Notes: generated from the sequence alone by a model not told the origin. A stretch of 28,279 nt of DNA from Pseudomonadota bacterium (GCA_023417315.1 JAEZFW010000022.1:1-28279), one strand, 5' to 3'; numbered from the stretch's first letter, positions 15,134 through 22,556 are shown. Numbers and translations are program-made.

Positions 15134-15957
15134 AGCGGACGAATGGGAATCAGAATCGGGCGGCTGGGTGCCGCGTCGGCCGTGAACGGCGGGATCTGCA
15201 GATTCAACAGATATGGCCCGTCTTCGATCTCATCCGCGATATACGCCAGCTCGGTCACCGTGGCACTCAGGCGTGATTGCCCATCGACCGATGTTGCTCC
15301 AGGGCGCACATTCCAGAAGATGCGATGCGCCGTGAGTCGACCTTCGTCGTTCGCTCGATCGAGCGAGGGCAGATCGGTGACGAGGTGCTCGATGCCACGC
15401 TCGACGATCCAACGCATGGCCTCCGCCGTGAAGAACGGCGCCGGCATGCGGTCGTAATCCCGCTCGCGTTTTGCTTCTTCATTCGGAATGGTGCGGATCA
15501 CGAGCGCAGCGAAAGCCATCGACGCAAAAGCGTCGGCCGCGGCTTCCAGCGCGGTACGTGTGATCAGGAAGTCTCCTGTCTGCGGCCGAGGATCAGAGCT
15601 CTCCGGGGTTCGGTGAGCTGGCACAGGGGTCACTGTCACGAGGAGGGCGAGATGCAGTGCCGACCGAAGCGCATCTCGTACGCCGATCCTTTCCTTCGTG
15701 ATGTGGCCGACACATTCCGTATGCGTCCCATTGCAATGTGGCGTGAGCGTGTACGTTGCGCAGTTGCAGCTGCCGCCTTCGCGCACGTCGCCTACGAACG
15801 ACCCGGCGGTGAAAGCGGCTTCGCTCGCAGGTGCCGCAGCGAAGAACGTTGGTTGCGCAGAACCAAAATAGAGTGGAATCGACAGATCGTGGTGAACGGG
15901 CAAAGCGCGCCACGCGCGCCCTCCCATTTCGAGCGTCAGCGGCGCTGTGAGGCTCAT
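15130..15957 (-). CDS. Cyclase-family metal hydrolase, candidate kynurenine formamidase
   Basis: A 275-residue protein related to the cyclase/KynB family (PF04199), whose members are metal-dependent amide hydrolases including N-formylkynurenine formamidase. The family metal motif HxGTHxDxxxH is altered here to C75-N-G-T-H79-T-E81-C-V-G-H85: the first histidine is replaced by cysteine (a histidine lies one residue earlier at 74) and the aspartate by glutamate. The operon context between the 3-hydroxyanthranilate dioxygenase and kynureninase strongly suggests the formamidase step that would otherwise be missing, but this is inference. At 275 residues it is longer than KynB (about 210). ATG at 15957 overlaps the upstream stop by ATGA and its own stop overlaps kynU. 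The frame extends upstream to 16110, overlapping the dioxygenase gene, and is not favoured. Confidence 0.8.
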   Translation of the reverse strand: MSLTAPLTLEMGGRAWRALPVHHDLSIPLYFGSAQPTFFAAAPASEAAFTAGSFVGDVREGGSCNCATYTLTPHCNGTHTECVGHITKERIGVRDALRSALHLALLVTVTPVPAHRTPESSDPRPQTGDFLITRTALEAAADAFASMAFAALVIRTIPNEEAKRERDYDRMPAPFFTAEAMRWIVERGIEHLVTDLPSLDRANDEGRLTAHRIFWNVRPGATSVDGQSRLSATVTELAYIADEIEDGPYLLNLQIPPFTADAAPSRPILIPIRPL

Positions 15958-16469
15958 GGACGTTTGGGAGTCACCGTGCCGCACGCCTGACACGTGCGAT
16001 TGCGGACGGAGTGGTAGAAGCGATCGAAAATCGGCGGCAACTCTTTCTCGATGTCCGTGATGTGCAGGTACTCTGCATAAAGCGGATACTGGCAGTGCTG
16101 GCAGTACCAAAGAAACCCATCTTGCTCATCCGGCCGCCGCTTACGCTCGATGACGAGCCCCACGGTGTTGGCGAAGCGCTGGGGAGAGTGAGGTACGCGG
16201 GGAGGCAGCAGGAAGATCTCGCCTTCTCGAATGGGAATGTCCACGCGTGCGCCATCCTGCATCGTGCGCAGAATCATGTCGCCCTCGAGCTGATAGAAGA
16301 ACTCCTCGCCTGGGTCGTCGTGATAGTCCGAGCGCGAATTGGGCCCGCCGACGACCATGATGATGAACTCAGAATTGCGAAAAACCTGCCTGTTGCATAC
16401 AGGAGGTTTCAGGAACTCACGGTGCTCATCGATCCAGGCGCGAAAATTGAACGGCTTCAGGACGCTCAT
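15954..16469 (-). CDS. 3-hydroxyanthranilate 3,4-dioxygenase
   Basis: A 171-residue cupin-fold iron enzyme that opens the ring of 3-hydroxyanthranilate to 2-amino-3-carboxymuconate semialdehyde, which cyclises spontaneously to quinolinate for NAD synthesis. Catalytic iron ligands are visible as H50 and E56 in DYHDDPGEEFFYQ and H94 in PPRVPHSPQR; the second, rubredoxin-like iron site of bacterial enzymes is C123, C126, C160 and C163. Length matches the bacterial NbaC/HaaO type. ATG 16469 has a strong AGGAGGT ribosome site; an upstream in-frame start at 16598 is not favoured. It is the first gene of the operon, with a TATACT box just upstream. No ACMS decarboxylase gene is seen, so flow to NAD is likelier than degradation. 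Confidence 0.95.
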   Translation of the reverse strand: MSVLKPFNFRAWIDEHREFLKPPVCNRQVFRNSEFIIMVVGGPNSRSDYHDDPGEEFFYQLEGDMILRTMQDGARVDIPIREGEIFLLPPRVPHSPQRFANTVGLVIERKRRPDEQDGFLWYCQHCQYPLYAEYLHITDIEKELPPIFDRFYHSVRNRTCQACGTVTPKRP

Positions 16470-16490
16470 GTCAGACCTCCTAGGGCGCGC

Positions 16491-16496
16491 AGTATA
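16491..16496 (-). promoter_or_regulatory. Possible -10 box (TATACT) of the kynurenine operon
   Basis: Read on the reverse strand, TATACT matches the -10 consensus at five of six positions and lies 21 bases before the dioxygenase ATG, just upstream of its AGGAGGT ribosome site. The corresponding -35 region is poor (about CCTATC at 17-bp spacing), so an activator would probably be needed. The 141-base divergent region is shared with the secreted protein gene. Confidence 0.4.
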
Positions 16497-16610
16497 GCGT
16501 CCGATGGCGGTTGGATAGGCAGCTCGCAGGCGGGTACCGACTGCGGCGGTTGCGGCTTGTATTCGCAGGCATTGCCCTGAGAATGTGCCGGAAGACACCA
16601 GGTGAGAGCT

Positions 16611-17258
16611 ATGAAAGTGCGATACTTACTCGCTAGCGGATTGCTGGCGGTGTTGGGCACGATCTCCTCGGCGCTTGCAGCGCAGGAGTCCCAGTCCAAG
16701 CCAGTCCAAGCCGTTTGGAAACCCCAAGAGTTCACGTTTCATTACCAAAGCTTCACGACCTTCTATTCGTGCGAGTCGCTCGAATCGAAGTTGCAACAGA
16801 TCTTGAATCAGCTCGGCGCCAAAGGCGAAGTGCGCGTGCGCTCGGCTGATTGCGGACGCGGGCCTGTACGAATGCCGCGAGCTGAGATCGCCTTGATCTC
16901 TCCTGTCGAAGCGACTCAGGAGGCGATTGCGGAGATCAAGAAAGGTGAGAGCAGGCGACAGCTCGCTGCCAAAGTGGCGGGTGAACGTGCGAATGCGGTC
17001 GAGCTCGCGGAGCAGTTTCCGGCACAGTGGAAGCGCGTGACGATCGGGCGCGGTCGCGATTCGCCGGCGCTCGAGGGCGGCGATTGCGAGTTGCTGGATC
17101 AGGTTCGCCGCAAGATCCTGCCTAAGCTCGCAGTACGCGTCGTTCAAGACAATACGCCGTGTCCACCCAACTCTACATCGTTGACGCGGCCGAGCTTGGT
17201 CGTGGATGCTTTGATCGAGGTTCCGAAACCCGACGACGCAGGCGCTCAAGCTCAGTAG
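16611..17258 (+). CDS. Secreted protein of unknown function
   Basis: A 215-residue protein with a Sec signal peptide (residues 1-23: basic start MKVRY, hydrophobic core LLASGLLAVLG, and an ALA-like cleavage site before AQES). The mature part is soluble, with no membrane segment, and contains four cysteines (in FYSCES, SADCGRG, GGDCELL and DNTPCPP), which could form two disulfides in the periplasm. I do not recognise a domain. The start is the ATG at 16611, preceded by AGGTGAGAG; a GTG at 16602 would add three residues. An exact 10-bp tandem duplication (16691-16710) encodes the first residues after the signal peptide. It is divergent from the kynurenine operon and converges on apaH, 20 bases apart; neither neighbour suggests its job. 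Confidence 0.75.
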   Translation: MKVRYLLASGLLAVLGTISSALAAQESQSKPVQAVWKPQEFTFHYQSFTTFYSCESLESKLQQILNQLGAKGEVRVRSADCGRGPVRMPRAEIALISPVEATQEAIAEIKKGESRRQLAAKVAGERANAVELAEQFPAQWKRVTIGRGRDSPALEGGDCELLDQVRRKILPKLAVRVVQDNTPCPPNSTSLTRPSLVVDALIEVPKPDDAGAQAQ

Positions 17259-17278
17259 CTCGGGGACCGCCGAGTAGC

Positions 17279-18115
17279 TCAATCCTCCACGCTCAAGCCG
17301 GAAGAAGAGCAGGGGACGAAGAAGGGCGGCGCGTCCGCATCGAGCCTCACTGCACATAGGTGCTGTCCCCATACGCAGCCCGTATCGATCGAGAGCACGC
17401 CGTTCTCCGCGTGATAGCCGAGCGCGGACCAATGGCCGCACACGATGCGGGCATCAGCAGAGCGGCGGGACGGGACGCGGAACCACGGCAGCACGTTTTT
17501 CGGTGCCTGCTCGATCGTGCCCTTGTGTTTCAGCTCGAGCGTGCCGTCCTCGCGGCAGAAACGCAGCCGCGTCAGGCAATTCGTGATGAATCTGAGGCGA
17601 TCGAAGCCGCGTAGATCATCGGACCAGCGATCGGGACTATCGCCGTACATGTGCTCGAACAATTCTGCGCACATGGCTTCGTCTCTTAGCGCCGTTTCAA
17701 GCTCGCGCGCGCATTGCTGGGCGAGCGCCAAATCCCACTGCGGCGGCAGGCCTGCATGGAGCATCGCGACACCAAGTCCTGCGTCATAGTGCAGCATGGG
17801 CCGATGTCGCAGCCATTCCAGCAGCTCGTCCCGATCGGGTGCCAGGAGCACATCGTCAATCGTATCTTTGGATTTGCGACCGGCGCGCTGGTAAGCGGTC
17901 GCGAGCAGGTGAAGATCGTGATTACCCAGGACGCTGATCGCGGCAGCACCTAGCGCTTTGACTCTGCGCAGCACGCTCAGCGATTTTGGCCCGCGGTTGA
18001 CGAGATCGCCGACCAGCCAAAGCGTATCGCTTGAAGGATCGAACCTGATCAGATCGAGGAGCTGCGCGAGCTCGTCATCGCATCCTTGGATGTCGCCTAC
18101 CGCGTATGTAGCCAT
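17279..18115 (-). CDS. apaH: Bis(5'-nucleosyl)-tetraphosphatase, symmetrical
   Basis: A 278-residue calcineurin-like phosphoesterase that splits Ap4A into two ADP and in E. coli also decaps Np4-capped RNA. Metal-binding motifs: GDIQGCDDEL (7-16), GDLVNRGPKSLSVLRRV (36-52) and GNHDLHLLA (64-72), followed by LHAGLPPQWDL and the HWSALGYH/SIDTGCVWG region near the C-terminus typical of ApaH. Length matches E. coli (280). It is the last gene of the lptD-to-apaH block and lies 116 bases after apaG, a wider gap than usual. No ribosome site stands out clearly (the bases before ATG are GGTTCCAAGACCT on the coding strand). Confidence 0.95.
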   Translation of the reverse strand: MATYAVGDIQGCDDELAQLLDLIRFDPSSDTLWLVGDLVNRGPKSLSVLRRVKALGAAAISVLGNHDLHLLATAYQRAGRKSKDTIDDVLLAPDRDELLEWLRHRPMLHYDAGLGVAMLHAGLPPQWDLALAQQCARELETALRDEAMCAELFEHMYGDSPDRWSDDLRGFDRLRFITNCLTRLRFCREDGTLELKHKGTIEQAPKNVLPWFRVPSRRSADARIVCGHWSALGYHAENGVLSIDTGCVWGQHLCAVRLDADAPPFFVPCSSSGLSVED

Positions 18116-18231
18116 AGGTCTTGGAACCTAGCTCAAATCGACAGCGCGATGCCAGCGTCGGAGCGTAGTGAACTTGCGCGAGACGAGCGCATCGCGCGCT
18201 CGGTTCTCGATAGCGAGAGTAGGGACGCCGG

Positions 18232-18684
18232 TCAGTGCAACAAGCCGGGCATCGCGAGCGTGAACGGTGCGATGTGCGCGTCGAACTGAGATCCATCGTC
18301 TGCGAGCATCTGATAGCTGCCTTGCATGGCCCCGACGGGCGTCTCGAGTACAGCACCGCTCGAATATCGGAACCCTTGTCCCGGCAGCAGATAAGGCTGT
18401 TCGCCCACCACACCTTCCCCGCGTACTTCCTTCACCTTGCCATTTGCATCGGTGATGACCCAGTGCCGCGTGAGCAGACGAGCGGGGATTTGTCCCTCGT
18501 TGCGGATCGTAATCGTGTAGGAGAAGACGTAGTGACTTTCTTCTGGCTTCGATTGCTCGCCGACATAGCTCGCGCTGACGTCGACACGGATGCGATGCCG
18601 AGCGGCCTCGTCGGCATGCTTCGAGGGGTCGAGATACGTTCCCGCGTCTTCGGCGCGTGTCTTCGGCGGCGGTGTTTGTGTCAT
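18232..18684 (-). CDS. apaG: ApaG (DUF525) protein
   Basis: A 150-residue protein of the ApaG/DUF525 family, a fibronectin III-like beta-sandwich of about 125 residues. The core starts near residue 31 (RIRVDVSASYV) and shows YVFSYTITIRNEG, LLTRHWVITDANG, VRGEGVVGEQPYLLPGQGFRYSSGA and the closing GSYQM and FDAHIAPFTLAMPGLLH, all typical. The first about 30 residues are an extension with a TPPPKTRAEDAG start not found in E. coli ApaG. Function is uncertain: the fold binds pyrophosphate-like ligands and the gene is linked to apaH and ksgA in many genomes. Here it is separated from ksgA by a universal stress protein gene. Confidence 0.93.
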   Translation of the reverse strand: MTQTPPPKTRAEDAGTYLDPSKHADEAARHRIRVDVSASYVGEQSKPEESHYVFSYTITIRNEGQIPARLLTRHWVITDANGKVKEVRGEGVVGEQPYLLPGQGFRYSSGAVLETPVGAMQGSYQMLADDGSQFDAHIAPFTLAMPGLLH

Positions 18685-18806
18685 AAGTCGTTATTCGCGG
18701 AAGGCAGCGACATTCTAGCAGCGAATCGTCTCAGTCCTGGCCTGAATCGATTCTCGCCGGGATGCCATCGCGGCGCCGGCTAGCTGAGTGCAACCGTTGC
18801 CGAATT

Positions 18807-18819
18807 CACTGATTCAGTG
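18807..18819. repeat. 13-bp palindrome CACTGA-T-TCAGTG at the usp stop
   Basis: A perfect 6-bp inverted repeat around one base overlaps the stop codon of the universal stress gene (18814-18816). A related word, AGTGCAACCG, is repeated at 18787-18796 and 18816-18825. With no T-run and a one-base loop it would not make a good terminator; it may be a protein site or chance. Confidence 0.3.
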
Positions 18820-19245
18820 CAACCGCACCGCCAAGACGTCGCACGGCGCGGCATGCAGCACCGCGTCTTCCGTAAAGTTGAGCAGAATCGCAAGTCCGTG
18901 GCGCTCGCGACTACCAAGCACGATGAGATCGCTGCGCAACCGCTGAGCCGCGCGGATGATTTCGGTCTTGATTCCGCCTGTTTCCACGAGCAGCGGCCGA
19001 TGCCCGAGGCCGAGCTTTTCCGCCAGTTCCTTGAGGCGAGCGCGGGCGCGGTCAACGAGCTCGCTTTCGATTTGGATGGTGGGCAGCAACGCCTCGCCCA
19101 TCGGCTCGACGGGCACATACTCGACGACATGGAGCAGGGTAATCTCGGCGCCAACCCGGTCGGCGATCGACTTGGCGCGTTCGCCAATGATCTCGCTGTC
19201 GTCGGATAGATCCACGACGAGCAGAATGTTGCGGTAGTCGGTCAT
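18814..19245 (-). CDS. Universal stress protein (UspA-type)
   Basis: A 143-residue protein with the alpha/beta UspA fold: starting RNILLVVDLSDDSE, then GAEITLLHVVEYVPVEP, an amphipathic helix, ETGGIKTEIIRAAQRLRSDLIVLGSRERHGLAILLN and the C-terminal AVLHAAPCDVLAVRLH. The GxxG-x9-GS ATP-binding motif is incomplete: after the glycines of GSRERHG the sequence runs LAILLNFTEDAVL without the GS/T, so it may belong to the group that does not bind ATP. The start at 19245 has a clear GGGAGG ribosome site. It is inserted between ksgA and apaG in a block where they are normally adjacent, and has its own promoter-like TATAAT upstream, so expression is probably independent. Confidence 0.9.
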   Translation of the reverse strand: MTDYRNILLVVDLSDDSEIIGERAKSIADRVGAEITLLHVVEYVPVEPMGEALLPTIQIESELVDRARARLKELAEKLGLGHRPLLVETGGIKTEIIRAAQRLRSDLIVLGSRERHGLAILLNFTEDAVLHAAPCDVLAVRLH

Positions 19246-19281
19246 CGTGCCTCCCGACAATCCACGAGCGTGTTCGACTTG

Positions 19282-19287
19282 ATTATA
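19282..19287 (-). promoter_or_regulatory. -10 box TATAAT upstream of usp
   Basis: On the reverse strand CTCTATATAATCAAG contains a perfect TATAAT, 36 bases before the usp ATG, in the gap after the ksgA stop. The -35 region is weak (about GTTCGG or TGTTCG at 17-18 bp spacing). Given that the rest of the region is GC-rich, the perfect hexamer suggests a real, possibly stress-regulated promoter. Confidence 0.5.
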
Positions 19288-19319
19288 TAGAGTTTGTCGC
19301 CCGCCCGAACACAATGGGC

Positions 19320-20111
19320 TCAGCCTTGCCGTTTCGCGGCCGCGAGTTGCGCGGCCAGTGCTGCGAATCCTGCGGGAGCAATCGTTTCGGCGCGTGCACC
19401 GGCGTCGATCCCGGCGCTTGAGATCTGCGCCTCGGCAAGAAGCGGCCGCAGGCTATTCCGTAACGTCTTGCGTCGCTGTGCAAACGCCGCCGCTACGACC
19501 GCCGCGTACTCGCGGGGATGATCCTGCGGAATGGGCGGAATCGGGTGAGGCGTCAGGCGAGCAAAGCTCGAGACGACCCGCGGAGCAGGGCGGAAGGCAC
19601 CTGGGCCGATATCGAAGAGCGGCTCGACCCGCAGCCAAGGGGCGAGCATTACACTCAAGCGTCCGTAGTGTTCGGTGCCCGCTTCGGCAGCCATGCGCTG
19701 CACGACTTCTTTCTGCAGCATGACGTGCAAATCGAGCACGTGCTGGCGTTGCTCGATCAATCGAAAGAGCAACGGGGTGGAGATGTTGTAGGGAAGGTTG
19801 CCCACAACGCGCAGCAGCCGTTCATCTTTGCGCAGGGAGCCCAGATCGAACTCGAGTACGTCCGCTTCATGAACGTGCAACGTGCCTTCCCGGCGGGGCT
19901 GCGCGCGTAGATGCCGGATTGCGTCGCGGTCGATTTCGATCGCGTGCAAGTCGCGTACTCGGTCGAGTAGGGGCATCGTAATCGCCCCGAGTCCTGGGCC
20001 GATCTCGACGAGCGCATCGTCGGGGCTTGGATCGATGGCAGATACGATGCGATGGATGACGCCAGGATCGTGAAGGAAATGCTGTCCAAAGCGCTTGCGA
20101 GCGACGTGCAT
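19320..20111 (-). CDS. rsmA: 16S rRNA dimethyladenosine transferase RsmA/KsgA
   Basis: A 263-residue SAM-dependent methyltransferase that dimethylates A1518 and A1519 near the 3' end of 16S rRNA during 30S assembly. Motifs: KRFGQHFLHDPGVI (6-19), the SAM-binding VEIGPGLGAIT, the acidic AIEIDRDAI strand, ADVLEFD and the catalytic NLPYNISTPLLF (NLPY motif), followed by MLQKEVVQRM. The start at 20111 (MHVARKRFGQHF) fits the family and has an upstream AGGCGG; an in-frame ATG at 20174 would overlap pdxA and is not favoured. It lies 16 bases after the pdxA stop, consistent with the usual pdxA-ksgA co-transcription. Confidence 0.95.
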   Translation of the reverse strand: MHVARKRFGQHFLHDPGVIHRIVSAIDPSPDDALVEIGPGLGAITMPLLDRVRDLHAIEIDRDAIRHLRAQPRREGTLHVHEADVLEFDLGSLRKDERLLRVVGNLPYNISTPLLFRLIEQRQHVLDLHVMLQKEVVQRMAAEAGTEHYGRLSVMLAPWLRVEPLFDIGPGAFRPAPRVVSSFARLTPHPIPPIPQDHPREYAAVVAAAFAQRRKTLRNSLRPLLAEAQISSAGIDAGARAETIAPAGFAALAAQLAAAKRQG

Positions 20112-20127
20112 CGGTATTCCGCCTAGA

Positions 20128-21123
20128 TCACATGGGCCGATGTGTTCGTGCTCGACACATCTCGAGTGCGGCACGCAGGGCGGCAGTCATACTGCCTGCA
20201 TCCGCCTTGCCGGTTCCAGCGAGACTCAACGCCGTCCCGTGATCCACCGACGTGCGAATGATCGGCAACCCCAAGGTGATGTTCACCGCGCTGCCGAAGC
20301 CTGAGTACTTGAGCACCGGCAAGCCCTGGTCGTGATACATCGCGAGCACCGCATCGATTCCTTCGAGTACATGAGGCGTAAAGGCTGTATCTGCGGGCAC
20401 TGGCCCGATGAGCTGCAACCCTGCACGACGTAGCTCTTCCAGCGCTGGACCGATGATTTCGAGCTCTTCTGTGCCCAAGTGCCCGGACTCGCCGGCATGC
20501 GGATTCAAGCCGCAGACGAGCACGCGCGGCCGAGCGATGCCGAACTTCTCCTTGAGATCACTATCGAGGATCGTCGCGACCGTCTGGATGCGCTCCTTGG
20601 TGATAGCAGAGGCGACTGACCGCAGGGGCAAGTGAGTCGTGACGAGTGCGACCTTCAACCGATCGCTCGCGAGAAGCATCACGGGTTGAGTCGCACCCGT
20701 GTGCTCTGCGAGGTACTCCGTATGTCCCGAGAACGGCACGCCGGCATCGTTGATGATGCTCTTCTGCACGGGAGCGGTGACGATTGCGTCGAACTCGCCA
20801 GCCTGGCAGCCCTCGAGCGCCAAATCGAGCAGCGCGAGGACGTAGCGGCCATTCGCAACATCCAGCACACCAGGCGTTACCGCCGCGCGCGTCTGTACCT
20901 GCAGCACGCGCAATGAACCAGCTTCGTGCTTGCGTCGCGCATCACCCATCGCACATACATCGAGTCGCACGTTCAAGCCCAACATCTGCGCACGTTCGGT
21001 CAGGACGCGGACATCGCTCGCGCAGACGAGATCGCATTCCCAGTCCTGTTGAGCGACAGCAAGACACAGGTCGGGGCCGATTCCGGCCGGCTCGCCCGAG
21101 GTTAGAACGATGCGAGGGAGCAT
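20128..21123 (-). CDS. pdxA: 4-hydroxythreonine-4-phosphate dehydrogenase
   Basis: A 331-residue metal- and NAD-dependent dehydrogenase that oxidises 4-phosphohydroxy-threonine in pyridoxal phosphate biosynthesis. Motifs: IVLTSGEPAGIGPDL (4-18), the PVQKSIINDAGVPFSGHTEYLAEHTG region with the metal-binding histidine, CGLNPHAGESGHLGTEE, and MYHDQGLPVLKYSGFGSAVNITLGLPIIRTSVDHGTA, all canonical. Length equals that of E. coli PdxA (329). I chose the ATG at 21123; the frame is open to 21165, but those 14 residues are encoded by the GTGAC repeat element upstream (21135-21242). It sits between surA and ksgA as in most gammaproteobacteria. Confidence 0.96.
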   Translation of the reverse strand: MLPRIVLTSGEPAGIGPDLCLAVAQQDWECDLVCASDVRVLTERAQMLGLNVRLDVCAMGDARRKHEAGSLRVLQVQTRAAVTPGVLDVANGRYVLALLDLALEGCQAGEFDAIVTAPVQKSIINDAGVPFSGHTEYLAEHTGATQPVMLLASDRLKVALVTTHLPLRSVASAITKERIQTVATILDSDLKEKFGIARPRVLVCGLNPHAGESGHLGTEELEIIGPALEELRRAGLQLIGPVPADTAFTPHVLEGIDAVLAMYHDQGLPVLKYSGFGSAVNITLGLPIIRTSVDHGTALSLAGTGKADAGSMTAALRAALEMCRARTHRPM

Positions 21124-21134
21124 ATCCGCGGGAG

Positions 21135-21242
21135 GTGACGGAGTGACGAGGTGACCAAGTGACAAAGTCGGATCCGAAGCAGCGTGACGCAGGTGACAGG
21201 CTGATCTGGCTTCGTCACCTCTTCACTCCGTCACTCCGACAC
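21135..21242. repeat. Inverted array of tandem 8-nt GTGACNNN units (element B)
   Basis: Left arm: four abutting 8-nt units at 21135-21166 (GTGACGGA, GTGACGAG, GTGACCAA, GTGACAAA); two more, GTGACGCAG and GTGACAGG, follow at 21184-21200. Right arm, reverse orientation, at 21211-21242 (TTCGTCAC, CTCTTCAC, TCCGTCAC, TCCGACAC). Three units of each arm match at 22 of 24 positions. The spacer ends TCTGGC as in element A (9910-10009), followed by TT in both. It fills the gap between surA and pdxA and ends inside the last residues of neither gene. It may form a long hairpin between the two genes in mRNA, or be a repeat that has spread between loci. Confidence 0.75.
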
Positions 21243-21248
21243 TATCCG

Positions 21249-22556
21249 CTACATTCGGTAATCGACGAACGCCTCATCCCGCAGGCGCCGGATCCAGAGC
21301 TCCGTTTCTTCTTCGGCCTTCGCTTCGCGAAGCTGCGCGAAGGCTTGTTGGCGACGGATGTCATCGGTGACGTCGTGCTGTCTACGTCCGAGCAACTGCA
21401 CGATGTGCCAACCGTAAGGAGACTTGAACGGCTCACTGATCTCGTTTTCCTGCAGCGCGTTCAGCTGTTTCTCGAACTCGGGAACGAACGTGCCTGGACC
21501 CGCCCACCCGAGATCTCCGCCATCTGCGGCAGAACCAGGATCTTGCGATGTCACCGCTGCGATCGCGGCGAAATCTTCGCCCTTCGCCACGCGGTCACGT
21601 ATCTCGGCGAGACGCTGCCGAACGGTCTGATCGTCCTCGAGCTCATTCGTCCGGAGGAGAATGTGGCGGGCATGAACTTGCGCCTCCACGGATTGCTGCA
21701 CGCCACCGCGCATCTCATTGAGCTTGAAGATGTGAAAGCCGCTGGGCGTCCGGATAGGCGCGGAGACTTCGCCTGGACGCATCTTAGCTACTTGCTCACT
21801 CACGATGGAGGGGAGCTGTGCGCCTTTGCGCCAGCCAAGCGAGCCGCCTTCGATGTTAGTGCTGCTGTCCGAGTACGTCACCGCGAGCTGCGCGAAATCG
21901 GCTCCGCCCTGCGCCTTCTCGAAAACTTCGGTCGCGCGTGCGGAGCGCGCTTCGATCTGCTCTGGATTTGCAGAAACGGGGACGGAGACCAGGATGTGAG
22001 ATACGTTGTACTCGGCGTTGCGGTCCGGCGCACTCTGTTGGCGCGCGAGAAATTGATCGAGCTCGCGGGGCGAGATGTTGATGCGCGCGATCACATCGCG
22101 TTGACGCAGCAGCTGCATGGTCATCTGTCTGCGCACGTCGTCGCGGAAGGCTCGATAGTCGATGCCCTGTTGAGCGAGCAGTTGCGGAAGCTGGTCGAAT
22201 GCAGCGCCGCTGCGCTGCGCGATGTCGGTCAGAGTGTTGTTGACCATCTCGTCCGTGACCTGGATGCCCAGTCGATTCGCGCGTTGCACCTGGATCTCCT
22301 CGATGACGAGACGCTCGAGGATTTGGCGGCGTAGGACATTGCGCGGCGGCAGTTCGGTCTGCTGCTCGCGCAAGCGCGCGATGACTTGTTCGGTCTGCTC
22401 TTCGAGCTGACTGCGCAGCACGATGCCTTCGTTGACAACTGCGGCAATGCGATCGAGCAACTCGCCGCTGCTCGAAAGCTCGCGCGTCTGCGCGGAGGCA
22501 TGCTCGGCCGAGAAGATGAAGAAGAGGACGATCGACAGCAAACGTAGGAGTTTCAT
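21249..22556 (-). CDS. surA: Periplasmic peptidyl-prolyl isomerase/chaperone SurA
   Basis: A 435-residue periplasmic chaperone that guides unfolded outer-membrane proteins to the BAM machinery. It has a signal peptide (MKLLRLLSIVLFFIFSAEHASA), a long N-terminal chaperone domain with LDRIAAVVNEGIVLRSQL, and two parvulin domains: the first begins YNVSHILVSVP and contains EGGSLGWRKGAQLP, the second begins VHARHILLRTN and contains DGGDLGWAGPGTFVPEFE, both with the expected GFHIF/GWHIVQ ends. The start at 22556 gives a proper signal peptide; the frame is open to 22655 but adds 33 non-signal residues. lptD, its major client, is encoded 104 bases upstream on the same strand, the usual lptD-surA arrangement. 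Confidence 0.96.
   Translation of the reverse strand: MKLLRLLSIVLFFIFSAEHASAQTRELSSSGELLDRIAAVVNEGIVLRSQLEEQTEQVIARLREQQTELPPRNVLRRQILERLVIEEIQVQRANRLGIQVTDEMVNNTLTDIAQRSGAAFDQLPQLLAQQGIDYRAFRDDVRRQMTMQLLRQRDVIARINISPRELDQFLARQQSAPDRNAEYNVSHILVSVPVSANPEQIEARSARATEVFEKAQGGADFAQLAVTYSDSSTNIEGGSLGWRKGAQLPSIVSEQVAKMRPGEVSAPIRTPSGFHIFKLNEMRGGVQQSVEAQVHARHILLRTNELEDDQTVRQRLAEIRDRVAKGEDFAAIAAVTSQDPGSAADGGDLGWAGPGTFVPEFEKQLNALQENEISEPFKSPYGWHIVQLLGRRQHDVTDDIRRQQAFAQLREAKAEEETELWIRRLRDEAFVDYRM

Noticed and set aside
18116..18231. tRNA or small gene in the apaH-apaG gap
   Set aside because: I could not trace a cloverleaf or a T-loop motif, and no frame of useful length with a start codon is present.
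21159..22334. 391-residue forward frame opposite surA
   Set aside because: It is antisense to surA, which has a signal peptide and two clear parvulin domains.
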